33,894 bases of DNA from Bacillota bacterium (lineage in GTDB: Bacteria > Bacillota > Bacilli > Calditerricolales > Calditerricolaceae): NCBI GenBank assembly GCA_017577925.1, contig PKQU01000002.1, forward strand, positions 1 through 33,894, read 5' to 3'. The translations under genes and the position numbers were made by a program. Below, in pieces: positions 26,685 to 33,894 of the stretch. The notes under the pieces were generated by a model. The model did not search any database and was not told where the DNA came from. It saw nothing but the letters and a program-made list of their open reading frames with translations. How positions within the stretch are numbered: the first letter of the stretch is position 1; each line of letters starts with the position of its first letter.

Positions 26685-26742
26685 TCCGCCGGCGGGCGTT
26701 GGCCAAGTTCGGCAGAGAACCCTGGGGATGGAGGGATCGGGG

Positions 26743-27189
26743 ATGTTGAACCGGGTCATTCTGATCGGGCGCCTGACACACGACCCGGAGCTGCGGTATA
26801 CGCCGAGCGGGGTGGCCGTCGCGTCATTTTCGCTGGCGGTGAACCGGCCGTTCACCAACCAGCAGGGGGAGCGCGAGACCGATTTCATCGACATCGTCGT
26901 GTGGCGGCAGCTGGCCGAAACGTGCGCCCAGTACTTGCGGAAGGGGCGGCTGGTGGCCGTGGAAGGACGCCTGCAGATCCGCACCTTTGAAAACCAGGAA
27001 GGGCGCCGCGTCAAGGTGGCCGAGGTGGTGGCCGACAACGTGCGCTTCCTTGAATCGAACGCGGCGGCGCAGGGCGGTCGAATGGACGCCCTTGAGGCGC
27101 CGGAGCGGCGTTCGACCCGGTTCGACGACGATCCCTTCGCCGGGGATAGCCAACCGATCGACATTTCTGACGACGATTTGCCGTTTTAA
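26743..27189 (+). CDS. ssb: Single-stranded DNA-binding protein
   Basis: An OB-fold protein that coats single-stranded DNA in replication and repair. The protein has 148 residues: the OB domain at about 1-105 starts [23 protein letters not shown], and contains [32 protein letters not shown] short disordered linker follows, then the acidic partner-binding tail ending [12 protein letters not shown] 26743 has GGAGGG 7 bases upstream; the in-frame ATG at 26728 precedes that Shine-Dalgarno sequence and is less likely. The linker is rather short compared with many bacilli. Confidence 0.97.
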   Translation: MLNRVILIGRLTHDPELRYTPSGVAVASFSLAVNRPFTNQQGERETDFIDIVVWRQLAETCAQYLRKGRLVAVEGRLQIRTFENQEGRRVKVAEVVADNVRFLESNAAAQGGRMDALEAPERRSTRFDDDPFAGDSQPIDISDDDLPF

Positions 27190-27218
27190 TCGTCTCCGGT
27201 GGGAAAGGAGGGACGGAT

Positions 27219-27446
27219 ATGGCTCGCGGTCGTCGCCACAAGCGCAAAAAAGTGTGCTACTTTACGGTGAACAAGATCGAGAAAATCGATTACAAGGACG
27301 TCGACCTGTTGAAGAAGTTTATCAGCGAACGCGGCAAAATTTTGCCGCGCCGCGTAACGGGAACGTCGGCAAAATACCAGCGCATGTTGACGAAAGCGAT
27401 CAAGCGCGCGCGTCAAATGGCGCTGTTGCCGTACACAGTGGAATAA
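27219..27446 (+). CDS. rpsR: 30S ribosomal protein S18
   Basis: A 75-residue basic protein partnering S6 on 16S rRNA. Diagnostic stretches: [25 protein letters not shown], then [38 protein letters not shown]. An AAAGGAGG Shine-Dalgarno sequence lies upstream. One Cys (in KVCYF) is at the position of the zinc-ribbon-like form in some bacteria, but no full metal motif is seen. It is last in the operon, with a strong terminator 8 bases after the stop. Confidence 0.98.
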   Translation: MARGRRHKRKKVCYFTVNKIEKIDYKDVDLLKKFISERGKILPRRVTGTSAKYQRMLTKAIKRARQMALLPYTVE

Positions 27447-27453
27447 CCGGCGG

Positions 27454-27482
27454 AAAAAGGGGCACAGCGGTGTCCCTTTTTC
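27454..27482 (+). terminator. Terminator of the rpsF-ssb-rpsR operon
   Basis: AAAAAGGGGCAC (27454-27465) pairs with GTGTCCCTTTTT (27470-27481) around AGCG, with one G-T mismatch; the T run is followed by a second T stretch (27487-27493). Confidence 0.9.
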
Positions 27483-27514
27483 CCTATTTTTTTCGGGTTG
27501 TTGAGGTGACCAGC

Positions 27515-28447
27515 GTGGGGATGTCGGTTCGCGGGGTTGCCGAGGGTGCGGTGGCCCTGGCGCTGTACGTGGTGATGCTGGCGCTGTCGGCGTACACGCC
27601 CCTCGGCCTGTTCTTGTCGCTCCTGCTTCCGCTGCCCTTTGCCGTTTACGCCGCCCGGCAGGGATGGAAGCCCTCGCTATGGGTGGCCGCGGTAGCCGTG
27701 CCGCTTACCGCGTTCCTATTCGGCCTGCCCGCAGTGCTGGGGGCCGTGTTCGCCGGCGCGGTCGGTGCGGCATTGGGTGGCGCGCACCGGAAGCGCCGCC
27801 CGGCGGAACAGGCGGTTCTGCTGGCCTTTTTGGCGGCATTGGCCAGCATGCTGGTGTTGTTCGTCGCCCTGGCCATGTTCTTCGGAATCAATCTGGTGGA
27901 GCAGTTTGACGCGCTGATGCGGGAAAGCCTGCGCGCAGCGGAACAGATGGTGGAGCGGGCGGGCGTGAACGTCGATGGCCAAGCGGCCGTATGGCGTGAG
28001 ACGGAACAGTGGCTTCACCAGCTCATCCCGTCCATATTGCTGATGAGCGCGGCAACGGTGGCGCTGGTCAACCAGTGGGCTGCCGGTCATGTGTTGCGCC
28101 GACTGGGCGTTCCCGCGCGGCGGCTTGCCCCCTTGAAGGATTGGCGCCTTCCGCGTTCGCTCCTTTACTACTATCTGGCGTCGGCCGTCTTGCTGTTCAT
28201 CCCCGGCGTGCGCGATGTGGCGTGGCTGGCCAACGTGGCGTGGAACGGGCAAGCGCTGCTGTCGATGCTGTTCATCGTGCAAGGGTTGTCGCTGGTCTTT
28301 TTCCTCGCCGATGCCCGGGGGTGGAGCCCGTGGGTGGCCCGCGCGGTCGTCATCCTTTTGTTTCTTTTCCCGTACCTCTCTCTTATACTGAGTTTAGCAG
28401 GCATTGTGGATTTGGCCACCCGCATGCGGGACGTGATCCGTCGCTAG
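27515..28447 (+). CDS. yybS: YybS family membrane protein (DUF2232)
   Basis: A 310-residue membrane protein with about eight hydrophobic segments: ALALYVVMLALSAYTPLGLFLSLLLPLPFAVYAA near the start, VLLAFLAALASMLVLFVALAMFFG in the middle, and QALLSMLFIVQGLSLVFFLAD plus VILLFLFPYLSLILSLAGIVDLA at the end. This matches DUF2232/YybS in length and in position just before gdpP and rplI. In B. subtilis the role is unclear. GTG 27515 has GAGGTG 6 bases upstream and gives nearly the B. subtilis length; ATG 27521 is an alternative. It ends 13 bases before gdpP. Confidence 0.85.
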   Translation: MGMSVRGVAEGAVALALYVVMLALSAYTPLGLFLSLLLPLPFAVYAARQGWKPSLWVAAVAVPLTAFLFGLPAVLGAVFAGAVGAALGGAHRKRRPAEQAVLLAFLAALASMLVLFVALAMFFGINLVEQFDALMRESLRAAEQMVERAGVNVDGQAAVWRETEQWLHQLIPSILLMSAATVALVNQWAAGHVLRRLGVPARRLAPLKDWRLPRSLLYYYLASAVLLFIPGVRDVAWLANVAWNGQALLSMLFIVQGLSLVFFLADARGWSPWVARAVVILLFLFPYLSLILSLAGIVDLATRMRDVIRR

Positions 28448-28460
28448 GGGTTGAACAGCC

Positions 28461-30431
28461 ATGCCAAGGTTCTTGCTTCAGCGATGGCACGGGATGCACA
28501 TGCGTCTGGCGGTGCTCTTGTGCCTGTCGCTCTGCGTCCTCCTCACTTTCTACAACTGGATGGTGGGCGTAATCGGCTTGGCGGCCACCGTGGCGTTGGC
28601 GCTGTTCGTGTCGCGGGCCGAGCGCGCGTTTCAGGCCGATTTGAAAGCCTATCTGGAAACGATTCAGTACCGCGTGAAGAAAGCCGGCGACGATGTGTTG
28701 TCCACCCTCCCGATTGGCGTCGCGCTGTACAGCGATGCGCGCAAACTCGAGTGGGCCAACCCGGCCTTTGCCCGCCTGGTTGGTCGGGAACGCGTGATCG
28801 GGGAGGCGTTGGAGGAACTGTTGCCGGTAGGGGACCAGGTGGACTGGACGCGACCGGGGGTTCACGAGCTTTCCGTTCACGATCGCATCTATGAGCTGAC
28901 CGTCCGTCCCGAGGAGCGCATGGTGCTCCTTACCGACATCACCGAGCTGTGCCGGCTGAAAACGCGGTATCGCGACCAGCGGCCGGTGTTCGCCATCATT
29001 CATCTCGACAACCTGGACGAAGTGACCCAGGGGATGGATGAACAGCAGCGGAGCATGCTGCTGTCGACGGTGACGGCGGCCTTGACGGAATGGGCCGGCG
29101 CCCATGATCTCTACCTGCGCCGGTTCGCCTCGGACAAATTTTTTGCCGTGTTAAACGAAGCCATCTTGAGCAAGCTGGAGCAGACCCGTTTCGACATCCT
29201 CGACACCGTGCGCGAACTGCACGTGGGCAACAAGATCCCCCTTACCCTCAGCATCGGCGTGGCGACCGAGGAGGAGTCGCTGGCCAAACTCGGGCAGCTG
29301 GCCCAGTCGACACTGGACATCGTCCTCGGGCGTGGCGGCGATCAGGCCGCGGTGCGCCGTGGGGAGCGCATCGTCTTCTACGGCGGGAAAACCAACGCCG
29401 TGGAGAAGCGCACCCGTGTACGGGCGCGGGTGATCTCCCACGCCCTGCGCGACCTGATCCTGGAAAGCGAGAACGTCCTCATCATGGGCCATCGCCATGC
29501 GGACATGGACGCCGTCGGCGCGGCCATTGGCGTGCTCAAGATGGTTCAGGCGGTCGGCCGGGACGGCTACATCGTCCTCGACGAGGTAAACCCGGCGATC
29601 GAGCGGCTGATGGACGAGGTGGCCAAGCACGAGGCGCTCCACCGGTGCTTCGTTTCGCCGGACCAAGCCTTCGATCTGGCCACGTCCTGGTCGCTCCTGG
29701 TCGTCGTCGACACCCACCGCCCGTCCATGGTCATGGCACCGGAGCTGCTTGAGGCGATGAACCGCGTGGTGGTGATCGATCACCACCGCCGGGGAGAAGA
29801 GTTTGTGGACCACCCCGTGCTGTTCTACATGGAGCCGTACGCCTCGTCAACCTGCGAGCTGGTGACGGAGCTTCTGCAGTACCAGAGCGACCAGCTGACC
29901 ATGGATCGGCTGGAGGCGTCCGCCCTCCTGGCCGGGATCGTCGTCGACACGCGCAGCTTTTCCGTGCGCACCGGGGCGCGCACCTTTGAGGCAGCGTCGT
30001 TCTTGCGCCGCCTCGGTGCCGACCCCACCTTTGTTCAGCACCTGCTGAAAGAGGACCTGGAGTTGTACACCAAGCGGGTGGAAATCATCAAAAGCGCGCA
30101 GATGTTGCCCGGCAACATCGCCCTCTGCACCTGCCGGACGAACGATCGCTATGCCCACCTCGTCATGTCGCAGGCTGCCGATGAGCTCCTGAACCTCAAC
30201 GGTGTGCGCGCATCCTTTGTGGTCAACGACAAGGGCGACGGCACGGTGCACATCAGTGCCCGTTCCCTGGGCGACATCAACGTCCAGGTGATCATGGAGA
30301 AGCTGGGCGGGGGCGGGCATCTGACCAGCGCCGCCGCGCAGCTCAAAAACACGTCCCTCGACGAAGCCGTCGAGCGCTTGAAACAGGCCATAACCGAAAC
30401 CGTGGCCGATGAAGGGGGGAAAGGATCATGA
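28461..30431 (+). CDS. gdpP: Cyclic-di-AMP phosphodiesterase GdpP (YybT)
   Basis: Membrane enzyme that cleaves c-di-AMP to pApA and so controls potassium and osmotic balance and beta-lactam tolerance in Bacillota. The protein has 656 residues: two N-terminal membrane helices ([34 protein letters not shown]), a PAS-like domain ([19 protein letters not shown]), and a degenerate GGDEF domain with LALGRGGDQ-like [11 protein letters not shown]. The DHH domain has [13 protein letters not shown] (about 343-355) and [11 protein letters not shown] (about 437-447). DHHA1 has [15 protein letters not shown] (about 613-627). All catalytic motifs look intact. Its stop overlaps the rplI start by four bases (ATGA), coupling L9 to it. 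Confidence 0.96.
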   Translation: MPRFLLQRWHGMHMRLAVLLCLSLCVLLTFYNWMVGVIGLAATVALALFVSRAERAFQADLKAYLETIQYRVKKAGDDVLSTLPIGVALYSDARKLEWANPAFARLVGRERVIGEALEELLPVGDQVDWTRPGVHELSVHDRIYELTVRPEERMVLLTDITELCRLKTRYRDQRPVFAIIHLDNLDEVTQGMDEQQRSMLLSTVTAALTEWAGAHDLYLRRFASDKFFAVLNEAILSKLEQTRFDILDTVRELHVGNKIPLTLSIGVATEEESLAKLGQLAQSTLDIVLGRGGDQAAVRRGERIVFYGGKTNAVEKRTRVRARVISHALRDLILESENVLIMGHRHADMDAVGAAIGVLKMVQAVGRDGYIVLDEVNPAIERLMDEVAKHEALHRCFVSPDQAFDLATSWSLLVVVDTHRPSMVMAPELLEAMNRVVVIDHHRRGEEFVDHPVLFYMEPYASSTCELVTELLQYQSDQLTMDRLEASALLAGIVVDTRSFSVRTGARTFEAASFLRRLGADPTFVQHLLKEDLELYTKRVEIIKSAQMLPGNIALCTCRTNDRYAHLVMSQAADELLNLNGVRASFVVNDKGDGTVHISARSLGDINVQVIMEKLGGGGHLTSAAAQLKNTSLDEAVERLKQAITETVADEGGKGS

Positions 30432-30871
30432 AGGTGATCTTTCTGAAGGACGTCAAGGGACAAGGGAAGAAGGGGGAAGTGAAGACCGTCTCCGACGGAT
30501 ACGCCCGCAACTACCTCATTCCGCGGGGGCTCGCCGTTGAGGCCACTGAAAGCAACCTCAAAACCCTGGAGGCGCAGAAGCGCAGCGAAGCGAAGCGCAA
30601 GGCTCAGGAGCTGGCCGAAGCCAAGGCGTTGGCGGAAAAGCTGGAGAAGACCACGGTGACCATCGCCGCGAAGGCGGGCGAAGGCGGGCGGCTGTTCGGC
30701 GCCGTGACCAGCAAGCAGATTGCCGAGACCCTGGCCAAGCAGGGGCTGGCGGTGGACAAGAAAAAGATCCTGCTGGACGAACCGATTCGCGCCCTTGGCA
30801 CGGTGCGGGTACCGGTGAAGCTGCATCCAGACGTTACGGTTCAACTCGCGGTTACCGTCGTGGAGGAATAA
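30428..30871 (+). CDS. rplI: 50S ribosomal protein L9
   Basis: A 147-residue protein of the large subunit with two globular domains joined by a long helix. The N-terminal rRNA-binding domain is [36 protein letters not shown]. The connecting helix is charged ([26 protein letters not shown]). The C-terminal domain contains [20 protein letters not shown]. The ATG overlaps the gdpP stop. The yybS-gdpP-rplI-dnaB order is conserved in bacilli. Confidence 0.98.
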   Translation: MKVIFLKDVKGQGKKGEVKTVSDGYARNYLIPRGLAVEATESNLKTLEAQKRSEAKRKAQELAEAKALAEKLEKTTVTIAAKAGEGGRLFGAVTSKQIAETLAKQGLAVDKKKILLDEPIRALGTVRVPVKLHPDVTVQLAVTVVEE

Positions 30872-30917
30872 GGCGCGCAAGAATCCCAATGATAGCCTCA
30901 AGCGAGGCGAGGACCCG

Positions 30918-32270
30918 ATGAGCGAGCTGTTTCTCGATCGCATGCCCCCCCACAACATCGAGGCGGAACAGGCGGTGTTGGGGGCTGTTTTTTTGGAAAA
31001 AGAGGCCCTGATCACCGCTATGGAGATCGTGCGGCCGGAGGATTTCTACCGCACGGCCCATCAGCGCATCTTCCAGTGCATGATTGATCTCCTGGAGCGC
31101 GGAGAGCCCATCGACCTCGTCACGGTGACGGCCGAGCTGCAAAACCGCAAATGGCTCGAGGAGGTCGGCGGCGTCTCGTATCTGACCGACCTGGCCAACG
31201 CGGTGCCCACGGCAGCCAACGTGGAATACTACGCGCGGATCGTGGAGGAGAAGGCCCTCCTGCGGCGGCTCATCCGCGTGGCCACCCAGATCGCCAGCAC
31301 GGGGTACGGCGAGACGGAAGACGTGGGGGAGATTCTTTCCCAGGCCGAGCGCAACATCCTCGAGATCTCCCAGCGGCGCAGTCGCGGGCAGTTCGTTTCC
31401 ATCAAGGATGTGTTGCTGGAGACATACGAGAAGATCGAGTTTCTGGCCACGCACCGCGGCGAAGTGACCGGCGTTGCGTCCGGATATCCCGACCTTGACC
31501 GTATGACCTCGGGGTTTCAGCCGTCGGACTTGATTATCGTGGCCGCTCGTCCCAGCGTGGGCAAAACGGCCTTTGCCCTCAACATTGCCCAGAACGTCGG
31601 CATCCGCGGCGAGACGGTGGCCATCTTCAGTCTGGAGATGTCCGCCCAGCAGCTTGTCACGCGGATGCTGTGCGCCGAGGGCAACCTCGAGGCCCACAAG
31701 CTGCGCACGGGGTACCTGGAAGAGGAAGATTGGGAGCGGCTGACGATGGCCATCAGCACCCTGTCCAAGGCGCCCATTTTCATCGACGACACCCCGGGCA
31801 TCACGGTGACCGAGATCCGCTCCAAGCTGCGCCGGCTGAAAGCGGAACGCGGGCTCAGCCTGGTGGTGATCGACTATCTCCAGTTGATCCAAGGGCGCAG
31901 CCGGTACGCCGAAAATCGCCAGCAGGAAATCTCCGAGATCTCCCGCTCGCTCAAGGGCATCGCCCGCGAGCTGCACGTGCCGGTCATCGCCCTGTCGCAG
32001 CTCAGCCGCGCCGTCGAACAGCGGCAGGACAAGCGCCCGATCCTGTCGGACATCCGGGAGAGCGGATCGATTGAGCAGGATGCCGACATCGTGGCCTTTC
32101 TCTACCGTGACGACTACTACGACCCAGAGACCGACCGCAAAAACATTGTCGAGGTGATCATCGCCAAGCAGCGCAACGGGCCGACAGGGAAGGTGGAGTT
32201 GGTCTTCTTGAAGGAGTACAACAAGTTTGTCAGCCTGGATCGCCGGTACGCGCAGGATGAGGCGTCGTGA
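30918..32270 (+). CDS. dnaB: Replicative DNA helicase (DnaB; DnaC in B. subtilis)
   Basis: Hexameric 5'-3' helicase at the replication fork, 450 residues. The N-terminal domain starts RMPPHNIEAEQAVLGAVFLEKEAL and is joined by a linker to the RecA-like domain. Walker A is ARPSVGKTAF (about 210-219), Walker B LSLVVIDYLQLIQG, and arginine finger/DNA loop regions include SQLSRAVEQRQDKRPILSDIRESGSIEQDAD. The C-terminus has IIAKQRNGPTGKVELVF. No intein is inserted at the usual DnaB sites. It follows rplI by 46 bases and is probably in the same transcript. Its stop codon overlaps the first PurBox-like site. Confidence 0.97.
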   Translation: MSELFLDRMPPHNIEAEQAVLGAVFLEKEALITAMEIVRPEDFYRTAHQRIFQCMIDLLERGEPIDLVTVTAELQNRKWLEEVGGVSYLTDLANAVPTAANVEYYARIVEEKALLRRLIRVATQIASTGYGETEDVGEILSQAERNILEISQRRSRGQFVSIKDVLLETYEKIEFLATHRGEVTGVASGYPDLDRMTSGFQPSDLIIVAARPSVGKTAFALNIAQNVGIRGETVAIFSLEMSAQQLVTRMLCAEGNLEAHKLRTGYLEEEDWERLTMAISTLSKAPIFIDDTPGITVTEIRSKLRRLKAERGLSLVVIDYLQLIQGRSRYAENRQQEISEISRSLKGIARELHVPVIALSQLSRAVEQRQDKRPILSDIRESGSIEQDADIVAFLYRDDYYDPETDRKNIVEVIIAKQRNGPTGKVELVFLKEYNKFVSLDRRYAQDEAS

Positions 32271-32312
32271 TACCGAACGATTTTTTGTTTGATGTGGATA
32301 TTGTTCGTTTTT
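32269..32312. promoter_or_regulatory. Inverted PurBox pair (candidate PurR operator of purA)
   Basis: GATACCGAACGAT (32269-32281) matches the PurBox consensus AWWWCCGAACWWT at 11 of 13 positions. On the opposite strand AAAAACGAACAAT (32312-32300) matches at 12 of 13. They are inverted and 18 bases apart, close to the 16-17 reported for B. subtilis PurR sites. The second box ends 3 bases before the purA -35. Confidence 0.7.
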
Positions 32313-32315
32313 CCG

Positions 32316-32344
32316 TTGACACGGCCTTACGCCCTTGCTACACT
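32316..32344 (+). promoter_or_regulatory. purA promoter
   Basis: TTGACA (32316-32321, perfect), a 17-base spacer, TACACT (32339-32344, 4 of 6) preceded by TGC as an extended -10. Expected start near 32351, with a leader of about 80 GC-rich bases. Confidence 0.85.
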
Positions 32345-32368
32345 GAACGTGCGCGAAGGTTGCGGTGA

Positions 32369-33721
<1,353 letters not shown>

Positions 33722-33768
33722 GAATTCGTTTGCCGTGTTGCCGGTATGGACATTGTGATCGCGAAAAG

Positions 33769-33798
33769 AAATCCCCGCAGAAGTTTGCGGGGATTTTT
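33769..33798. terminator. Bidirectional terminator between purA and the convergent partial gene
   Basis: An 11-bp perfect inverted repeat AAATCCCCGCA/TGCGGGGATTT (33769-33779, 33786-33796) with a 6-base loop, T run to 33798 on the plus strand, and an A run giving T residues on the minus strand. Confidence 0.92.
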
Positions 33799-33834
33799 CA
33801 TGTATCGAGTTGGGAAGAGCGTACGCGAACGATT

Positions 33835-33894
33835 TTACAGCCTTCCGCCCGCGTCGCGCACAATCCGTTCGGCTTCCGCGGCGCGCGCGGCAGG
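33835..33894 (-). CDS. C-terminal end of an unidentified protein (continues beyond the window)
   Basis: A minus-strand frame is open from the window edge to TAA at 33837-33835, encoding a 19-residue tail AARAAEAERIVRDAGGRL preceded by Pro. The Ala/Glu/Arg-rich helical sequence looks like genuine coding sequence, and the neighbouring bidirectional terminator supports a convergent gene ending here. It is too short to assign to a family. Confidence 0.5.
   Translation of the reverse strand, partial: PAARAAEAERIVRDAGGRL

Noticed and set aside
26987-27514. Possible in-frame N-terminal extension of yybS through ssb and rpsR
   Set aside because: It translates ssb and rpsR in the wrong frame and crosses a strong terminator; GTG 27515 has a good Shine-Dalgarno sequence and gives the family length.
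32258-32288. Terminator after dnaB at the T6 run 32281-32286
   Set aside because: Only a 4-bp stem (TCGT/ACGA) precedes the T run; the T stretch is better explained as flanking a PurBox.

Overview
The window is a chromosomal replication-origin region from a high-GC, endospore-forming member of the Bacillota (Bacillales type). The evidence is gene content and order: dnaA-dnaN-rlbA-recF-remB-gyrB-gyrA run leftwards on the minus strand, and rpmH-rnpA-yidD-yidC-khpB-mnmE-mnmG-rsmG-noc-parA-parB run rightwards on the plus strand. They are followed by a ychF / rpsF-ssb-rpsR / yybS-gdpP-rplI-dnaB-purA block. Noc, RemB and the spore-associated YyaC point to a sporulating bacillus. The strong G/C bias at third codon positions and the many Arg/Glu/Val-rich proteins suggest a thermophile, but this is inference and I do not name a species.

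Layout. Positions 1-417 hold the 3' end of an ISL3-like insertion sequence, cut by the window edge. Positions 432-9492 are the leftward replication/repair operon. The origin appears bipartite, as in Bacillus. A dense DnaA-box cluster lies between dnaA and rpmH (9493-9886). A second, smaller part lies between dnaA and dnaN (7731-8130), with an AT-rich stretch, a trinucleotide repeat and a dnaA terminator hairpin built from DnaA-box-like sequence. Positions 9887-19108 are the rightward ribosome/RNase P/membrane-insertion/tRNA-modification/chromosome-segregation block, with two parS sites (16437-16452, and 18748-18763 inside parB).

Positions 19142-24722 are a less universal stretch: a cysteine-desulfurase-like enzyme, a DUF554 membrane protein, a lipid kinase, yyaC (minus strand, the only complete right-arm gene that opposes the replication fork), a YkvI-like membrane protein and an MscS channel. 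Positions 24822-33721 return to a conserved block: DUF951, ychF, the S6/SSB/S18 operon, yybS, the c-di-AMP phosphodiesterase gdpP, L9, replicative helicase and purA. The last 60 bases are the C-terminal end of an unidentified minus-strand gene.

How it works together: initiator, sliding clamp, helicase, SSB and gyrase supply replication. ParA/ParB/parS and Noc handle origin segregation and nucleoid occlusion. MnmE/MnmG modify the tRNA wobble position. YidC and KhpB belong to membrane protein insertion and sporulation. I found no rRNA, tRNA or CRISPR array and no obviously new multi-gene system. The most interesting signals are regulatory: DnaA-box-like sequence inside the dnaA terminator, an inverted PurBox pair before purA, a hairpin that would hide the rpsF ribosome-binding site, a terminator interleaved with the rpsF promoter, and a natural alanine at the GyrA quinolone-resistance serine position.
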